Counted from the stretch's first letter, positions 28,667 to 37,646 are shown. The stretch: 64,000 nt of DNA from Streptomyces laurentii (GCA_002355495.1 AP017424.1:2666001-2730000); one strand, 5' to 3'. The notes: generated by a model not told the origin, from the sequence alone. Program-made: numbers and translations.

Positions 28667-29461
28667 TCGGTACGTGGCCTTGGTGCGGATCCGGGACACG
28701 GCGAACAGCACGAGGAGGGTCGCCGTCATCAGGACCACCGCGAGCGCGGAGCCGGTGAACAGCGAGCCCCGGTCGGTGGCCGTGAAGATCCGCACCGGCA
28801 GCGGCAGCCAGTCCGGCGGGTAGAGCATCATCGTGGCGCTCAGCTCGCCCATGGACAGGGCGAAGCAGAGGCCGGCCGCCGCGTTCAGCGACGGCAGCAG
28901 GAGCGGCAGCCGCACGCGGAGCAGGACGTACGAGGGACGGGCGCCCAGGCTGGCCGCCGCCTGCTCGTACATCGGGTCGAGACGCAGGATGGCCGCCGAA
29001 ACCGACTGGTAGGCGAACGCGGTGACAAGAATGGTGTGCGCCAGGATCACGATCCAGCGCGTTCCGTTGAGCAGGAAAGGCGGCTGGGAGAAGGCGACCA
29101 GGACCGCGAGGCCGACGACGACGGACGGCACCGCCACCGGCAGCACGAACAGCGCGTCGAGGATCCGGCGGCCCCGCTTCCGCAGCGCCGCCGCCGTGAG
29201 GGCGGCCCAGGTGCCGAGGACGAGCGCGAGCACGCCGGCGGTGAGGGCGGTGACCAGGCTGGTGGTGAGGGCCTGGAGGGACTCGCCGCGGACGGCCGCC
29301 GTGTAGTGCTCGGTGGTCGGCCCGGAGGGGAAGGCGCCGGACCAGTTCGTGCTGAACGAGGCGGTGACGATGACGAGGAGGGGCAGGGCGAAAAGCGGGA
29401 CGAAGAGGACCGCGAACAGGGCCCAGGCGCCCCAGCGTCCGGCGCGGCTATGCACCAGCAC
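28664..29461 (-). CDS. ABC transporter permease, 2-aminoethylphosphonate type (second)
   Basis: This is a 265-residue inner-membrane permease with about six helices (LFAVLFVPLFALPLLVIV, GVLALVLGTWAALTAAAL, ILDALFVLPVAVPSVVVGLAVLVAF and others). The EAA loop is EQAAASLGARPSYVLLRVRLPLLLP. I chose GTG 29461, which follows GGGAGG and overlaps the preceding permease gene by 14 bp; GTG 29494 is an alternative. Its stop codon TAG is formed by the end of the inverted-repeat element at 28503-28666, so the original C-terminus may have been altered by insertion. Confidence 0.88.
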   Translation of the reverse strand: MLVHSRAGRWGAWALFAVLFVPLFALPLLVIVTASFSTNWSGAFPSGPTTEHYTAAVRGESLQALTTSLVTALTAGVLALVLGTWAALTAAALRKRGRRILDALFVLPVAVPSVVVGLAVLVAFSQPPFLLNGTRWIVILAHTILVTAFAYQSVSAAILRLDPMYEQAAASLGARPSYVLLRVRLPLLLPSLNAAAGLCFALSMGELSATMMLYPPDWLPLPVRIFTATDRGSLFTGSALAVVLMTATLLVLFAVSRIRTKATYR

Positions 29462-30476
29462 GGCGACCGCCTCCCGCCTGCGATCGGGCGGCACCGGTCC
29501 GGGAGACCAGGACGCGGTAGAGGGTGTAAAGACCCACGGAGATCACCACGTTGACGACGGCGACGACACAGGCCGCCGCGTAGTCGGATTCGAGGATGGC
29601 CTTGCCGTAGACGAGCATCGGCAGGGTCGTGACGCCCTTGGCGCCGGTGAACAGCACGATGCCGAACTCGTTGAGGCACATGACGAGGACGAGGCTGCCG
29701 CCGGCGGCGAGCGCGGGCAGCGCCTCGGGCAGGATCACCTTGCGCACGATGCGCGGCGCGCGGGCGCCGAGCGAGGAGGCGACCTCCAGCTGGGCGGTGT
29801 CGAGCTGCGAGAAGGCGGCGAGCAGGGGCCGCATCACGAACGGGGTGAAGTACGTGATCTCGGCGAGCAGGACGCCCCACGGGGTGGTCAGGAACGCGAA
29901 CGGTCCGCTGTCGGCGCCGGTGACGTCCGTCCACAGTCCGTTGGCCATGCCCGCCGTGCCGTACAGGAACAGCAGGGCGAGCGTGATCAGGAAGGACGGG
30001 AAGGAGAGGAAGACGTCGATGAACTTCGACACCGCCCGGGCGCCGGGGAACGGCACGAACGCGATCACCAGGGCGAGCACGAAGCCGAGGACCAGACAGC
30101 CGGCGGTGGCCGCGACGGCGAGCCACACGGTGGTGCCGAGCGCGTCGCGGAACGCGGCGGAGGCGAAGACCTGGGCGTACGCGCCGGGGGCGAGGGACTC
30201 GCGGACGACGAGCGCGAGGGGGTAGAGGAAGACGAGGCCGAGGGCGAGGACCGGGGGCAGGGACCAGACCCAGGCGGGGGTGGTGCGCCGCCTGGGGGTC
30301 TCCCGTACGGGATCCGGCGTCTCGCGTACGGGGGCGGGTGCGGGGGCCGGGGAGGGGCCCGGCTCCGGCGCGGTCTCGGACGCGGTCTCGGCTCCGGACT
30401 TCGTCCCCTTCGCCATCGCGGATTCGGTGCCGGGCCCGGCGGCCTTCTTGGTGAGCGCGGGGCCCCGGCTAGCCAT
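29448..30476 (-). CDS. ABC transporter permease, 2-aminoethylphosphonate type (first)
   Basis: This 342-residue permease has an unusual ~65-residue Pro/Ala/Glu-rich cytoplasmic extension (ETAPEPGPSPAPAPAPVRE) before the first helix (VWSLPPVLALGLVFLYPLALVV). About six helices follow, with the EAA loop LEVASSLGARAPRIVRKVILPEALPALAAG. It pairs with the second permease to form the membrane channel. ATG 30476 overlaps the ATPase gene stop by 8 bp. Confidence 0.88.
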   Translation of the reverse strand: MASRGPALTKKAAGPGTESAMAKGTKSGAETASETAPEPGPSPAPAPAPVRETPDPVRETPRRRTTPAWVWSLPPVLALGLVFLYPLALVVRESLAPGAYAQVFASAAFRDALGTTVWLAVAATAGCLVLGFVLALVIAFVPFPGARAVSKFIDVFLSFPSFLITLALLFLYGTAGMANGLWTDVTGADSGPFAFLTTPWGVLLAEITYFTPFVMRPLLAAFSQLDTAQLEVASSLGARAPRIVRKVILPEALPALAAGGSLVLVMCLNEFGIVLFTGAKGVTTLPMLVYGKAILESDYAAACVVAVVNVVISVGLYTLYRVLVSRTGAARSQAGGGRRAGA

Positions 30477-31584
30477 CGTGGTCTCCCGCGTTCACTCCCG
30501 CCGCCAGCAGGACGGCGTCCTCGCGCGCGAAGTGGAGCGTCACCTCGTCCCCGACGGCCGGGGTCTCGCGCAGTTCGCGGACGTCGGCCTTGACCCGGTG
30601 GCCGGCGGTGCCGACCGTCACGTCCAGGCGGTGGGTGGCGCCGCGCCACTGCACCTCGGCGATCCTGCCCTGGAGCGCGTTGGGGCCGGGGCCGAGACCG
30701 ACGAGGTGGGGGCGGACGCAGAGGGTGGCGCCGGCGCCGGGGGCGATGTCCGCGACCGGCACGTCGAGGGCCAGGTCGTCGAGCAGGACGCCGTCCTTCC
30801 CGTCCGAACGGACCGTCACCGGCAGCAGGTTGGCGTTGCCGACGAAGGAGGCGGTGAACTCGCTGCGCGGGTCGCGGTACAGCTCGCGCGGGGTGCCGCA
30901 GTCCTGGAGCCGGGCCCGGTCCATGACGGCGATCCGGTCGGCCAGGGTCAGTGCCTCGACCTGGTCGTGCGTCACGTACAGCATGGAGACATGCGGCAAC
31001 TCACGGTGCAGGCGGGCGAGTTCGGTGAGCATCCCGGAGCGCAGCCGGGCGTCCAGCGCGGACAGCGGCTCGTCGAGGAGCAGCACGTCGGGGCGGATGG
31101 CGAGCGCGCGGGCGATGGCGACGCGCTGCTGCTGGCCGCCGGACAGCTCGCGCGGGTAGCGCTGCGCGTAGGCCGCCATGCCGGTCATCTCCAGGGCCTC
31201 GGCGACCCGTTCGGGTATCTCGGCCTTGGGAAGCTTGCGCGCCTTCAGGCCGAAGGCGACGTTGTCGGCCACCCGCATGTGCGGGAAGAGGGCGTACTGC
31301 TGCACGACCATGCCGATGCCGCGCCGGTACGGCGGCAGGTCGGTGACGTCGCGGCCGCCGATGAAGACCCGCCCGGCGGCCGGCCGGACGAATCCGGCGA
31401 CGGCGCGCAGGGCGGTGGTCTTGCCCGAGCCGGAGGGACCGAGCAGGGCCATGACCTCGCCGGGTTCGACCGTCAGGTCGAGGTGGTCGAGGACGGTGGT
31501 GCCGTGGTACGCGACCGAGACGCCGTCGAAGCGGATGCCCGAGGCGGCCGCTGCGCCGGCCGCCTCGGCGGGAGGCGCGGTCAT
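30469..31584 (-). CDS. ABC transporter ATP-binding protein, 2-aminoethylphosphonate type
   Basis: This 371-residue ATPase powers the importer. It has Walker A GPSGSGKTTALR, a Q-loop (VVQQYALFPHM), signature LSGGQQQRVAIARALA, Walker B VLLLDEPLSALDA and H-loop YVTHDQ. The C-terminal TOBE-type domain (ANLLPVTVRSDGKD, LCVRPHLVGL) is that of the PotA/FbpC/PhnT group. ATG 31584 overlaps the upstream HAD gene stop by 4 bp (ATGA), so the two are translationally coupled, which ties uptake to catabolism. Confidence 0.92.
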   Translation of the reverse strand: MTAPPAEAAGAAAASGIRFDGVSVAYHGTTVLDHLDLTVEPGEVMALLGPSGSGKTTALRAVAGFVRPAAGRVFIGGRDVTDLPPYRRGIGMVVQQYALFPHMRVADNVAFGLKARKLPKAEIPERVAEALEMTGMAAYAQRYPRELSGGQQQRVAIARALAIRPDVLLLDEPLSALDARLRSGMLTELARLHRELPHVSMLYVTHDQVEALTLADRIAVMDRARLQDCGTPRELYRDPRSEFTASFVGNANLLPVTVRSDGKDGVLLDDLALDVPVADIAPGAGATLCVRPHLVGLGPGPNALQGRIAEVQWRGATHRLDVTVGTAGHRVKADVRELRETPAVGDEVTLHFAREDAVLLAAGVNAGDHDG

Positions 31585-32285
31585 GCCTCGTACTCCCCTA
31601 TCAGCGCGGGCAGTCCGGCGACCGACGGCAGGACACGGGTGGCGCCATGATCGGTGAGCGCGTCTCCGCCGTGGGCGCCGGTGAGGACGCCCGCGACGAT
31701 CCCGGCGCCGGAACGGACGCCGCTGAGCATGTCGTACGAGGTGTCGCCGGCGACCACGATCCGCCGGACGTCGTCCACGGCGCCGGTGCGCAGGAACGCG
31801 GCCAGGACCATGTCCGGGTAGGGCCGGCCGCGACCGCCCGCGTCGGCCGGGCACAGGGTGAGGGCGACGAGGTCGCGCCAGCCGAGGGCGTCGAGGATGG
31901 CGTCCTGGGTGACCCGGGCGAAGCCGGTGGTGAGGACGACGGTGCGGCCCTGCTCGGTGAGGGTGGCGATGGCGTCGGCCGCGCCGGGGAGGGCTTCGAT
32001 CCTCCCGGCCGCGACCAGCTCGCCGTACGCGTCCTCGAAGGCCAGGTTGGCCTGCTGGGCGCGGGCCTCGTCGCCGCCGAAGAGGTGCCGGAAGACGGAG
32101 ATCTTGGACTCGCCCATGGTGGCGCGGACGTAGTCGATCATCGTCGACGGGTCCTCGCCGAGGCGCTCGGCGGCGGTGGCGAAGGCCTGCTCGACGAGGC
32201 CGCCGTCGGCGACGGTGGTGCCGGCCATGTCGAGGACGACGAGGTCGTGGCGCTGTGCGGATGCGGCGTGTGCTGCGTTGTTCAT
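31581..32285 (-). CDS. Phosphonatase-like HAD hydrolase
   Basis: This 234-residue HAD enzyme has the nucleophile motif LDMAGTTVADGG, close to the phosphonoacetaldehyde hydrolase (PhnX) form. It also has LTTGFAR (motif II) and VAGDTSYDMLSGVRSGAG (motif IV). The family is the phosphonatase-like hydrolase (TIGR03351 type), which clusters with 2-AEP transporters in actinobacteria. It probably breaks the C-P bond of an aldehyde made from 2-AEP, or dephosphorylates a related compound. It is coupled to the ATPase gene by an ATGA overlap. Confidence 0.88.
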   Translation of the reverse strand: MNNAAHAASAQRHDLVVLDMAGTTVADGGLVEQAFATAAERLGEDPSTMIDYVRATMGESKISVFRHLFGGDEARAQQANLAFEDAYGELVAAGRIEALPGAADAIATLTEQGRTVVLTTGFARVTQDAILDALGWRDLVALTLCPADAGGRGRPYPDMVLAAFLRTGAVDDVRRIVVAGDTSYDMLSGVRSGAGIVAGVLTGAHGGDALTDHGATRVLPSVAGLPALIGEYEA

Positions 32286-32289
32286 GGGT

Positions 32290-33411
32290 TCACCAGCCCA
32301 GTTCGTTCGCGGTGGTCTCGGCGATGGCGGGCGAGCAGGTCATGCCGCGGCCGCCGGGTCCGGTCACCAGCCACACGCCGTCGCGCACCTGCTGGCGGTG
32401 GACGACCCGGGTGGTGTCGACGCACTGCGCGTACACGCCGGCCCAGCGGCGGCGGATGCGCGGCAGCGGGCGGCCGAGGAAGGACTCGACCACGCGCGTG
32501 AGGTGCTCGTACGGCTCCTCGACGGTGTCGAAGGCGAAGGGGTGCTCGTACTCGTGGGTGTCGCCGATGGTCAGCCCGCCGTCGAGGCGCTGCACCATGA
32601 GCAGCTGCATCTTGTGGGCGGCGGCGGTCGGGTCCTGGGCCTGGGAGGCGTTGAGCTCGTCGAGCGCCTCGGAGGCGTAGGCCGGGTAGTAACGGAAGGA
32701 GTCGGCGTCGGCGACGGAGGTGGTGAGCGCCTCGCCGAGCGGCTCCGTCTGCATCATCTGGAGCCGGACGCGGCGGACCGGGATGTCGCCCGCGACCTCG
32801 CGGACCAGACCGGACAGCCAGGCGCCGGTGCACAGGACGACGGCGTCGCCGGAGTGGACGTCGCCGTGGTCGTCGCGGACCGCGTTCTCGCCGACGACCT
32901 CGCGGACCTCGCGGTTCGGCAGGAAGGTGTAGCGGCCGGAGGCCAGCAGCGCCTCGCGGAGGGCGAGTTGGGCGGTACGGGGCTCGACGGCGGCGTCCCG
33001 CTCGCACCACAGGGCGGCGTCGAAGGAGCCGCGCAGGGCCGGGTTGACCGCGCGGGCCTCGTCGGCGGTGAGCAGCTTGTAGCCGCGGGCGGCGGCGTCG
33101 TCGCGGGCCACGGCGGCCTCGGCGACGGCGCGTTCGAGGTCGCCGCGGATCGGGGTGAGCGAACCGATCGCCCGGAAGCCGAGCTTGGGGACGCGGGCAC
33201 CGATTCCCTCCCACAACTCACGGGCGCGCAGGGCGGTGTCGAGCTCCTCGCCGCCCGCGCGGCCGCTGACCCAGACCTGACCGAAGTTGCGCAGCGAGGC
33301 GCCGCGCGCCTCCGCCTCACGCTCGAGGTGCACGACCTCGTGGCCGCGTTCCACTGCCTGCCAGGCGTGCATGGCACCCACCACGCCGGCTCCTACGACG
33401 ATGACCTTCAT
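32290..33411 (-). CDS. FAD-dependent oxidoreductase of phosphonate clusters (TIGR03364-like)
   Basis: This 373-residue DAO-type flavoenzyme has the dinucleotide motif VIVVGAGVVGAMHAWQAVERGHEVVHLE at the N-terminus. The middle has VVLCTGAWLSGLV, and the C-terminal GVWLVTGPGGRGMTCSPAIAE is the FAD-closing motif. This branch occurs beside phosphonatase-like hydrolases and 2-AEP transporters. The expected role is oxidative deamination or demethylation of an aminophosphonate to give the aldehyde cleaved by the HAD partner; that is an inference. ATG 33411 begins MKVIVVGAG. It is the first gene of the operon, 4 bp before the HAD gene, so the promoter lies upstream at 33412-33633. Confidence 0.85.
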   Translation of the reverse strand: MKVIVVGAGVVGAMHAWQAVERGHEVVHLEREAEARGASLRNFGQVWVSGRAGGEELDTALRARELWEGIGARVPKLGFRAIGSLTPIRGDLERAVAEAAVARDDAAARGYKLLTADEARAVNPALRGSFDAALWCERDAAVEPRTAQLALREALLASGRYTFLPNREVREVVGENAVRDDHGDVHSGDAVVLCTGAWLSGLVREVAGDIPVRRVRLQMMQTEPLGEALTTSVADADSFRYYPAYASEALDELNASQAQDPTAAAHKMQLLMVQRLDGGLTIGDTHEYEHPFAFDTVEEPYEHLTRVVESFLGRPLPRIRRRWAGVYAQCVDTTRVVHRQQVRDGVWLVTGPGGRGMTCSPAIAETTANELGW

Positions 33412-33486
33412 GGCACTTACCGTCGCGGCGGCGGGTTGCCCGGACCGGTCCGGTGGGCGACGGGACGGTGAACGGACCGACAAGCC

Positions 33487-33498
33487 TGGACTAGACCC
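33487..33498 (-). promoter_or_regulatory. GntR/HutC-type operator candidate before the phosphonate operon
   Basis: TGGACTAGACCC is a near palindrome of the HutC-family type (TGGTCTAGACCA), lying 76 bp before the flavoenzyme start. The GntR regulator encoded at 34983-35774 has a UTRA domain and could bind it. DasR is another possible binder. Confidence 0.5.
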
Positions 33499-33633
33499 GT
33501 TACCCTCCCGTGATCTTCTGCGGTCGGGGACGGGCCACGAGGAACGACCTCGGGGATCCCTCGGAAGTCCGGGAATCCCCAAGGCCGTTCAGGTCCCCGC
33601 GTCAGCGAGTGGCACCCCGGCCGGGCCGCGGCC

Positions 33634-34023
33634 TCACTGAGCGGTGGGCGCGTTCCAGTCGACCAGCTGGACGATGACGCCGTTGGGGTCGCGGACCTGG
33701 AAGGCGCGCTCGCCCCACTCCTCGTCGGTCAGCGGCATGGTGATCGCGACGCCTTCGGACTTCAGCCGCGCCAGCTCGCCTTCGAGGTCGTCGACGACGA
33801 AGGCGAGGATCAGGCCGGCGGCGTGCGCGTCGCGCTGGTCCGCCGGGAGGGATTCCAGCCCCCGGCGCAGGAAGACGACGTTCACGCCGGCGTCGTCGCG
33901 GGTCAGGGACGCGAAGCCGTCGGCGGCCATCTCCTCACGGAATCCGAAGTGTTCGACGAGGAAGGCGCTGGACGCGGGGACGTCCTCGACATTGAGCGAC
34001 ACGGCAGTAGAGGTGATCTTCAT
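33634..34023 (-). CDS. VOC-family protein (glyoxalase/bleomycin-resistance fold)
   Basis: This 129-residue protein has two beta-alpha-beta-beta-beta modules: MKITSTAVSLNVEDVPASSAFLVEHFGFR...VVFLRR, then GLILAFVVDDLEGELARLKSEG...RAFQVRDPNGVIVQLVDW. The final RDPNG.I.QLV block is typical of the superfamily. The function could be sequestration of a drug or a metal-dependent reaction. GGAGGAG precedes ATG 34023. It is divergent from a TetR gene, with a palindromic operator between them, so the TetR protein very likely represses it. Confidence 0.9.
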   Translation of the reverse strand: MKITSTAVSLNVEDVPASSAFLVEHFGFREEMAADGFASLTRDDAGVNVVFLRRGLESLPADQRDAHAAGLILAFVVDDLEGELARLKSEGVAITMPLTDEEWGERAFQVRDPNGVIVQLVDWNAPTAQ

Positions 34024-34055
34024 GGGCACTCCTCCGGGATCGCACAGGGTTCTCA

Positions 34056-34092
34056 TTCTCTGTACGTCGTACAATGTACATCGTACAGAGAA
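34056..34092. promoter_or_regulatory. TetR operator between VOC and TetR genes
   Basis: A 37-bp inverted repeat has 11-bp arms TTCTCTGTACG and CGTACAGAGAA and an inner core also rich in GTAC (four GTAC cores in all). It lies in the 103-bp divergent gap, placed to overlap both promoters. Confidence 0.8.
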
Positions 34093-34126
34093 AATGTGCG
34101 AAGTGATTCCGCGAGAGGATGACCCT

Positions 34127-34963
34127 GTGCCTACGGAACGAACCAGCGCGGGCGACCCCGCCCACACCCTCCGCCTGCTGTGGCGCGACGCCTCCCCCGA
34201 CGCCGCCGCCCCCACCGACCGCCGCCGGGGACCACGCCGGGGACTGAGCATCGACGCCGTGGTCGACTCCGCCACCGCCCTCGCCGACGCCGAGGGCCTG
34301 GACGCGCTGACCATGCGCCGGGTGGCCAAGGAACTCGGCGTCGTCCCGATGACGCTGTACACCTACGTCCCCGGCAAGGCCGAACTCCTCGACCTCATGC
34401 TCGACGCCGCGTACGCCCGCATGCCGCGCACCGACACCGCCGGGCAGCCCTGGCGCCGGCGCGTCACCGCGGTCGCCGAGGAGAACACCGCCCTCTTCGC
34501 CCGCCACCCCTGGGCCGCGGCCGTCTCCACCACCCGGCCGCCGCTGGGGCCCGGGCAGATGGCGAAGTACGAGCACGAACTGTCCGCGCTCGACGGCCTC
34601 GGCCTCGGCGACGTGGAGATGGACGACTGCCTGACCCACCTGCTCACCTTCGTGCAGGCCTGCGCCCGCGCCGCCGCCGACACCCGCGCGGCCCAGCAGG
34701 ACAGCGCCATGAACGACGGGCAGTGGTGGGAGCTGAACGCCCCGCTCCTCGCCCGGGTCCTCGACGAGAAGGCGTACCCGACCGCCGTCCGGGTCGGCGC
34801 GGCGGCGGGCGCCGCGCACGACAGCGCCCACGACCCCGCCCACGCCTACACCTTCGGCCTGCGCCGGGTCCTCGACGCCTTCGCCGCACTCATCGACGGA
34901 GCTGATGGAGCTGACGGGACGGGTGGGACTGGTAGGACTGGTGGGACTGGCGGGGCGGCCTGA
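34127..34963 (+). CDS. TetR/AcrR-family regulator with TetR-type C-terminal domain
   Basis: This 278-residue repressor has its helix-turn-helix at about residues 40-85 (IDAVVDSATALADAEGLDALTMRRVAKELGVVPMTLYTYVPGKAELLDLM). The C-terminal domain with WRRRVTAVAEENTALFARHPWAAAV belongs to the tetracycline-repressor-like class. The tail is a Gly/Thr/Asp repeat (DGADGADGTGGTGRTGGTGG) made by tandem DNA repeats. GTG 34127 follows GAGAGGA. It is divergent from the VOC gene and most likely controls both promoters through the palindrome at 34056-34092. A small drug-like ligand is expected. Confidence 0.9.
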   Translation: MPTERTSAGDPAHTLRLLWRDASPDAAAPTDRRRGPRRGLSIDAVVDSATALADAEGLDALTMRRVAKELGVVPMTLYTYVPGKAELLDLMLDAAYARMPRTDTAGQPWRRRVTAVAEENTALFARHPWAAAVSTTRPPLGPGQMAKYEHELSALDGLGLGDVEMDDCLTHLLTFVQACARAAADTRAAQQDSAMNDGQWWELNAPLLARVLDEKAYPTAVRVGAAAGAAHDSAHDPAHAYTFGLRRVLDAFAALIDGADGADGTGGTGRTGGTGGAA

Positions 34964-34982
34964 GTAGGTCCGCTGACAGCCG

Positions 34983-35774
34983 TCAGGCCGAGGGGCGCGC
35001 CTGTCGGCCCAGGTGGGCGGTGAAGCTGAACCGGTCCCCCCGGTAGAGGGTGCGCACCCGCTCCAGCGGCCGGCCGGCGGTGTCCCGCGAGATGCGGTGG
35101 ATCAGCAGCATGGGCAACGCGGGCGGGGTGCCGACGAGCAGCGCCTCGCGCGGGGTTGCGAGCACGGTCTCGATCCGCTCGTCGGCGTCGCCGAAGGACA
35201 CCCCGAGCCGGTCGTGGAGATAGGTGTAGAAGGAGGAGTTCGGGTCGAACTCGGCGTCCAGGCCCGGAGCTCGGGCCTCGGAGACGTACGTGCTCTCCAG
35301 GCCGACCCGCTCGTCGTCGGCGAGCAGCACCCGCTCCATGTGCCACACGGGCGCGCCGGCCGCCACGCCGACCTCGGGCGCGAGCGCCTCGGGGCACGGG
35401 AACCGGTCGAGGGAGATGAGCGTACGGCCGGGGCGGCGGCCCTGGCGGCGGACGCCCTCGGTGTAGCTGGCGAGCGACAGCGGCTGCTCCAGCTTGGGCC
35501 CGGCGACCACGGTCCCCCGCCCCTGCCGGCGCAGCCGCCCCTCCAGCAGCAATTCGCGCAGCGCCTGCCGGACGGTCTCCCGGGACACCTCGTGGCGCAC
35601 GGCGAGATCACGCTCCGTCGGCAGCAGCCCGCCCTCGCCCAACTCGTCGATGAGCGCGGCGACTTTGACCTTGACCGCGTAGTACTTCGGGATCCGGCCG
35701 TGCTCGGGAATGCCGGACCGGACGGGCGCGCCGGGCTGCGGCCGCAGGTCCGAGACGCTGCTCTGGTTCTCCAC
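34983..35774 (-). CDS. GntR-family (HutC/UTRA) transcriptional regulator
   Basis: This 263-residue regulator has a GntR winged helix (KYYAVKVKVAALIDELGEGGLLPTERDLAVRHEVSRETVRQALRELLLEGRLRRQGRGTVVA). It also has a UTRA ligand domain (PVWHMERVLLADDERVGLESTYVSEARAPGL, with RTLYRGDRFSFTAHLGR at the end). HutC members include DasR and PhnF and sense sugar phosphates or phosphonates. Its position just beyond the VOC/TetR pair from the 2-AEP operon makes it the best candidate regulator of that operon. GTG 35774 (MENQSS) was chosen; the frame extends further upstream but into the tail of another gene. Confidence 0.88.
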   Translation of the reverse strand: MENQSSVSDLRPQPGAPVRSGIPEHGRIPKYYAVKVKVAALIDELGEGGLLPTERDLAVRHEVSRETVRQALRELLLEGRLRRQGRGTVVAGPKLEQPLSLASYTEGVRRQGRRPGRTLISLDRFPCPEALAPEVGVAAGAPVWHMERVLLADDERVGLESTYVSEARAPGLDAEFDPNSSFYTYLHDRLGVSFGDADERIETVLATPREALLVGTPPALPMLLIHRISRDTAGRPLERVRTLYRGDRFSFTAHLGRQARPSA

Positions 35775-35824
35775 GCGGCGATGGTCGCAGACGCGGGTGA
35801 ACGGCAAGGTGTACGGAGCGTGAC

Positions 35825-36925
35825 CTACGCGTGCCGGGCGCGACGGGTGCGGGCGGCGGCACGGCGGCGGGCCGGGAACAGGAGCGCGGCGCCCGCGGCG
35901 AGGAGAGCGGCGGAGACGGGGCGAGGAGGAAGGCGGATTCCCGTCCCGTACGGGCGAGTTCGGGCCGGTCGGGGGCGACGTCGGTGTCGGTTTCGGTGTC
36001 GGTGTCGGTTTCGGTGTCGGTTTCGGTTTCGGTGTCGGTGTGGGTATCGGTATCGGTATCGGTATCGGTATCGAACCCGGGGTCGGTCTCCGGGTGGGGC
36101 TGGGGGTCGGCTTCGGGGCCGGGGGCGGGACGGGCTTCGGGATCGGGGGCGCACCAGGGTCGGTCTTCGGGGTCGCGGGCAGGGCGCTGGTGCGGGGATC
36201 GGGTTCGAGGGGCGGGACCGACGCGGCGGCGGAGGGGTGCGCGGCGGGGCCCGGACGGACGGCGGGCGATTCGGTGTCCGGGGCGATTCCGGCGTCCGGG
36301 TCGCCCGAGCCGATGGTCAGCCGGTACACGCCCGTCTCCCCGACCCAGTCGCCGTCGTCGCCCCGTTTCCGCACGATCGCGGCGCTGACCTCGACCTCCT
36401 CGGACGCGGCGCCCGCGCTGAACGCGAGCCGTACGGGACGGTGAGCGTCCCGCCCGCGGGCACCGTGAACCCGCGGAACGCCCGCCCGCCGCCGGGCGTG
36501 GCCGGGGCCTCGTCGAACACGCCGACGCTCTCGTCCTGGTCGGTGCCCTCGAAGGTGACCCGCCGCCACTGCCGGGCCTCCGCGTCGTGGAACTCGGCCC
36601 GGATCTGGGCCGGCCGCAGCGCCCGGTCGTGGTCGGCGAGGACGAGGACCGGGTGGAGGTCGCCGCAGGGCGCGCCGGTGGTGTTGGTGAGGTCGAGGTC
36701 CCAGGTACGGAAGCCGCCGCCGGGCGGGTAGTCGACGGGGCCGCCGCGGATGACGGCCTCGACGGGGAACTCCCGGGCGCCGGCCGCACCGCAGCCGGGC
36801 GCCCGCGTCTGGGCCCGCGCGGGGATCTCTTGGGCGTGGGCTTGCGCGAGAGGGACCGAGACGACGGGTGCGGCGGGGACGGCGGCGGTCAGGGCGGCGA
36901 GGGCGAGGGCGTTGCGCAGTCGCAT
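35825..36925 (-). pseudogene. Sortase-anchored surface protein (LAXTG type) with three apparent frameshifts
   Basis: This would be a ~366-residue wall-anchored protein. A signal peptide (RLRNALALAALTAAVPAAPVV) precedes an immunoglobulin-like domain (VEAVIRGGPVDYPPGGG...DLDLTNTTGAPCGDLHPVLVL). A Thr/Pro/Lys repeat stalk (PKPTPTPKPTPT) follows, then a sorting end. The pieces lie in three frames: GGTLTVP continues as VRLAFSAGAASEEVEVSA, the stalk continues as ELARTGRESAFLLA, and that continues as VSAALLAAGAALLFPARRR. One C restored at each of 36435-36437, 35962-35964 and 35918-35921 gives a single frame with an LARTG signal, helix and Arg-rich tail. LAXTG is the type used by Streptomyces class E sortases. 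The breaks may be sequencing errors. Confidence 0.7.
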
Positions 36926-37161
36926 GGGCGGGTGCCTTTGCAGCTCGCGGACGTGCGGTTGCCCGCGACGCTGCCACGCCGGGCGGGCGCGCGGGGCCGC
37001 GGCGCGGCGCCGCCCTCCGTACGCCTCACCCCTTCCGCCCGATCAGCGTATGGTCCGCCTGTCCGCTCATCGGATCGCCGGTCTTCCCGGCCCTCCCGGC
37101 CCTCCCGGCCCTCCCGGTATTCCCCGAGCTCGCCGAACCCGGGCCGCGTACCCTCGACGCC

Positions 37162-37581
37162 ATGCCTCGCAGTGGGAACACCCCTCGCCGCCTCGTCGCC
37201 GACGGACGCGTCTACCTGTGGTCGCTCCGCCACCGCCACGACACGGCGGCCGACGGCCGGCCCTCGAACTGCCGCGAGACCCTGACGCTGTTCCCGCAGG
37301 AGGCGGGCCCCGGACGCCCCGCGCTGCCCATCGTGTTCACCGAGGGCCCCGGCCGATACGTCCCGGGCGGTGCTCCCCTGGGCTCCGGCGACGTCGGGTA
37401 CACCCGCGGCGCCTCCCTCAACCTGCACGAGCCCGGCGCCGTCCGGGCCCTGCTCGACGAGGCGCTGGCCCGCGGCTGGCAGCCGGGGGCACAGCAGCGG
37501 GAGGAGCTCGACGGCTGGACCTTGCTGGAGGCGGCGGCCGCCGCGCTGGACGCCCGGCGGAGCGAGACCGCCGACTCGTAG
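37162..37581 (+). CDS. Hypothetical protein
   Basis: This 139-residue protein matches no family I recognise. It starts PRSGNTPRRLVADGRVYLWSLRHRH, with a beta-strand and paired basic residues, then LPIVFTEGPGRYVPGGAP and GYTRGASLNLHEPGAVRALLDEALARGW, ending in a helix. The pattern (RLVADGRVYLW..RHRH) is typical of small Streptomyces proteins of unknown function. It has no signal peptide. ATG 37162 is chosen from the start of conserved-looking sequence, because upstream codons are low-complexity. It is monocistronic, with divergence from the surface protein gene. Confidence 0.7.
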   Translation: MPRSGNTPRRLVADGRVYLWSLRHRHDTAADGRPSNCRETLTLFPQEAGPGRPALPIVFTEGPGRYVPGGAPLGSGDVGYTRGASLNLHEPGAVRALLDEALARGWQPGAQQREELDGWTLLEAAAAALDARRSETADS

Positions 37582-37646
37582 CCTCGTACGTCACGTACAC
37601 AGGTACGCGTTAGCGCTTCGGCGGCGGCACCGCCAGAGTGGACACC

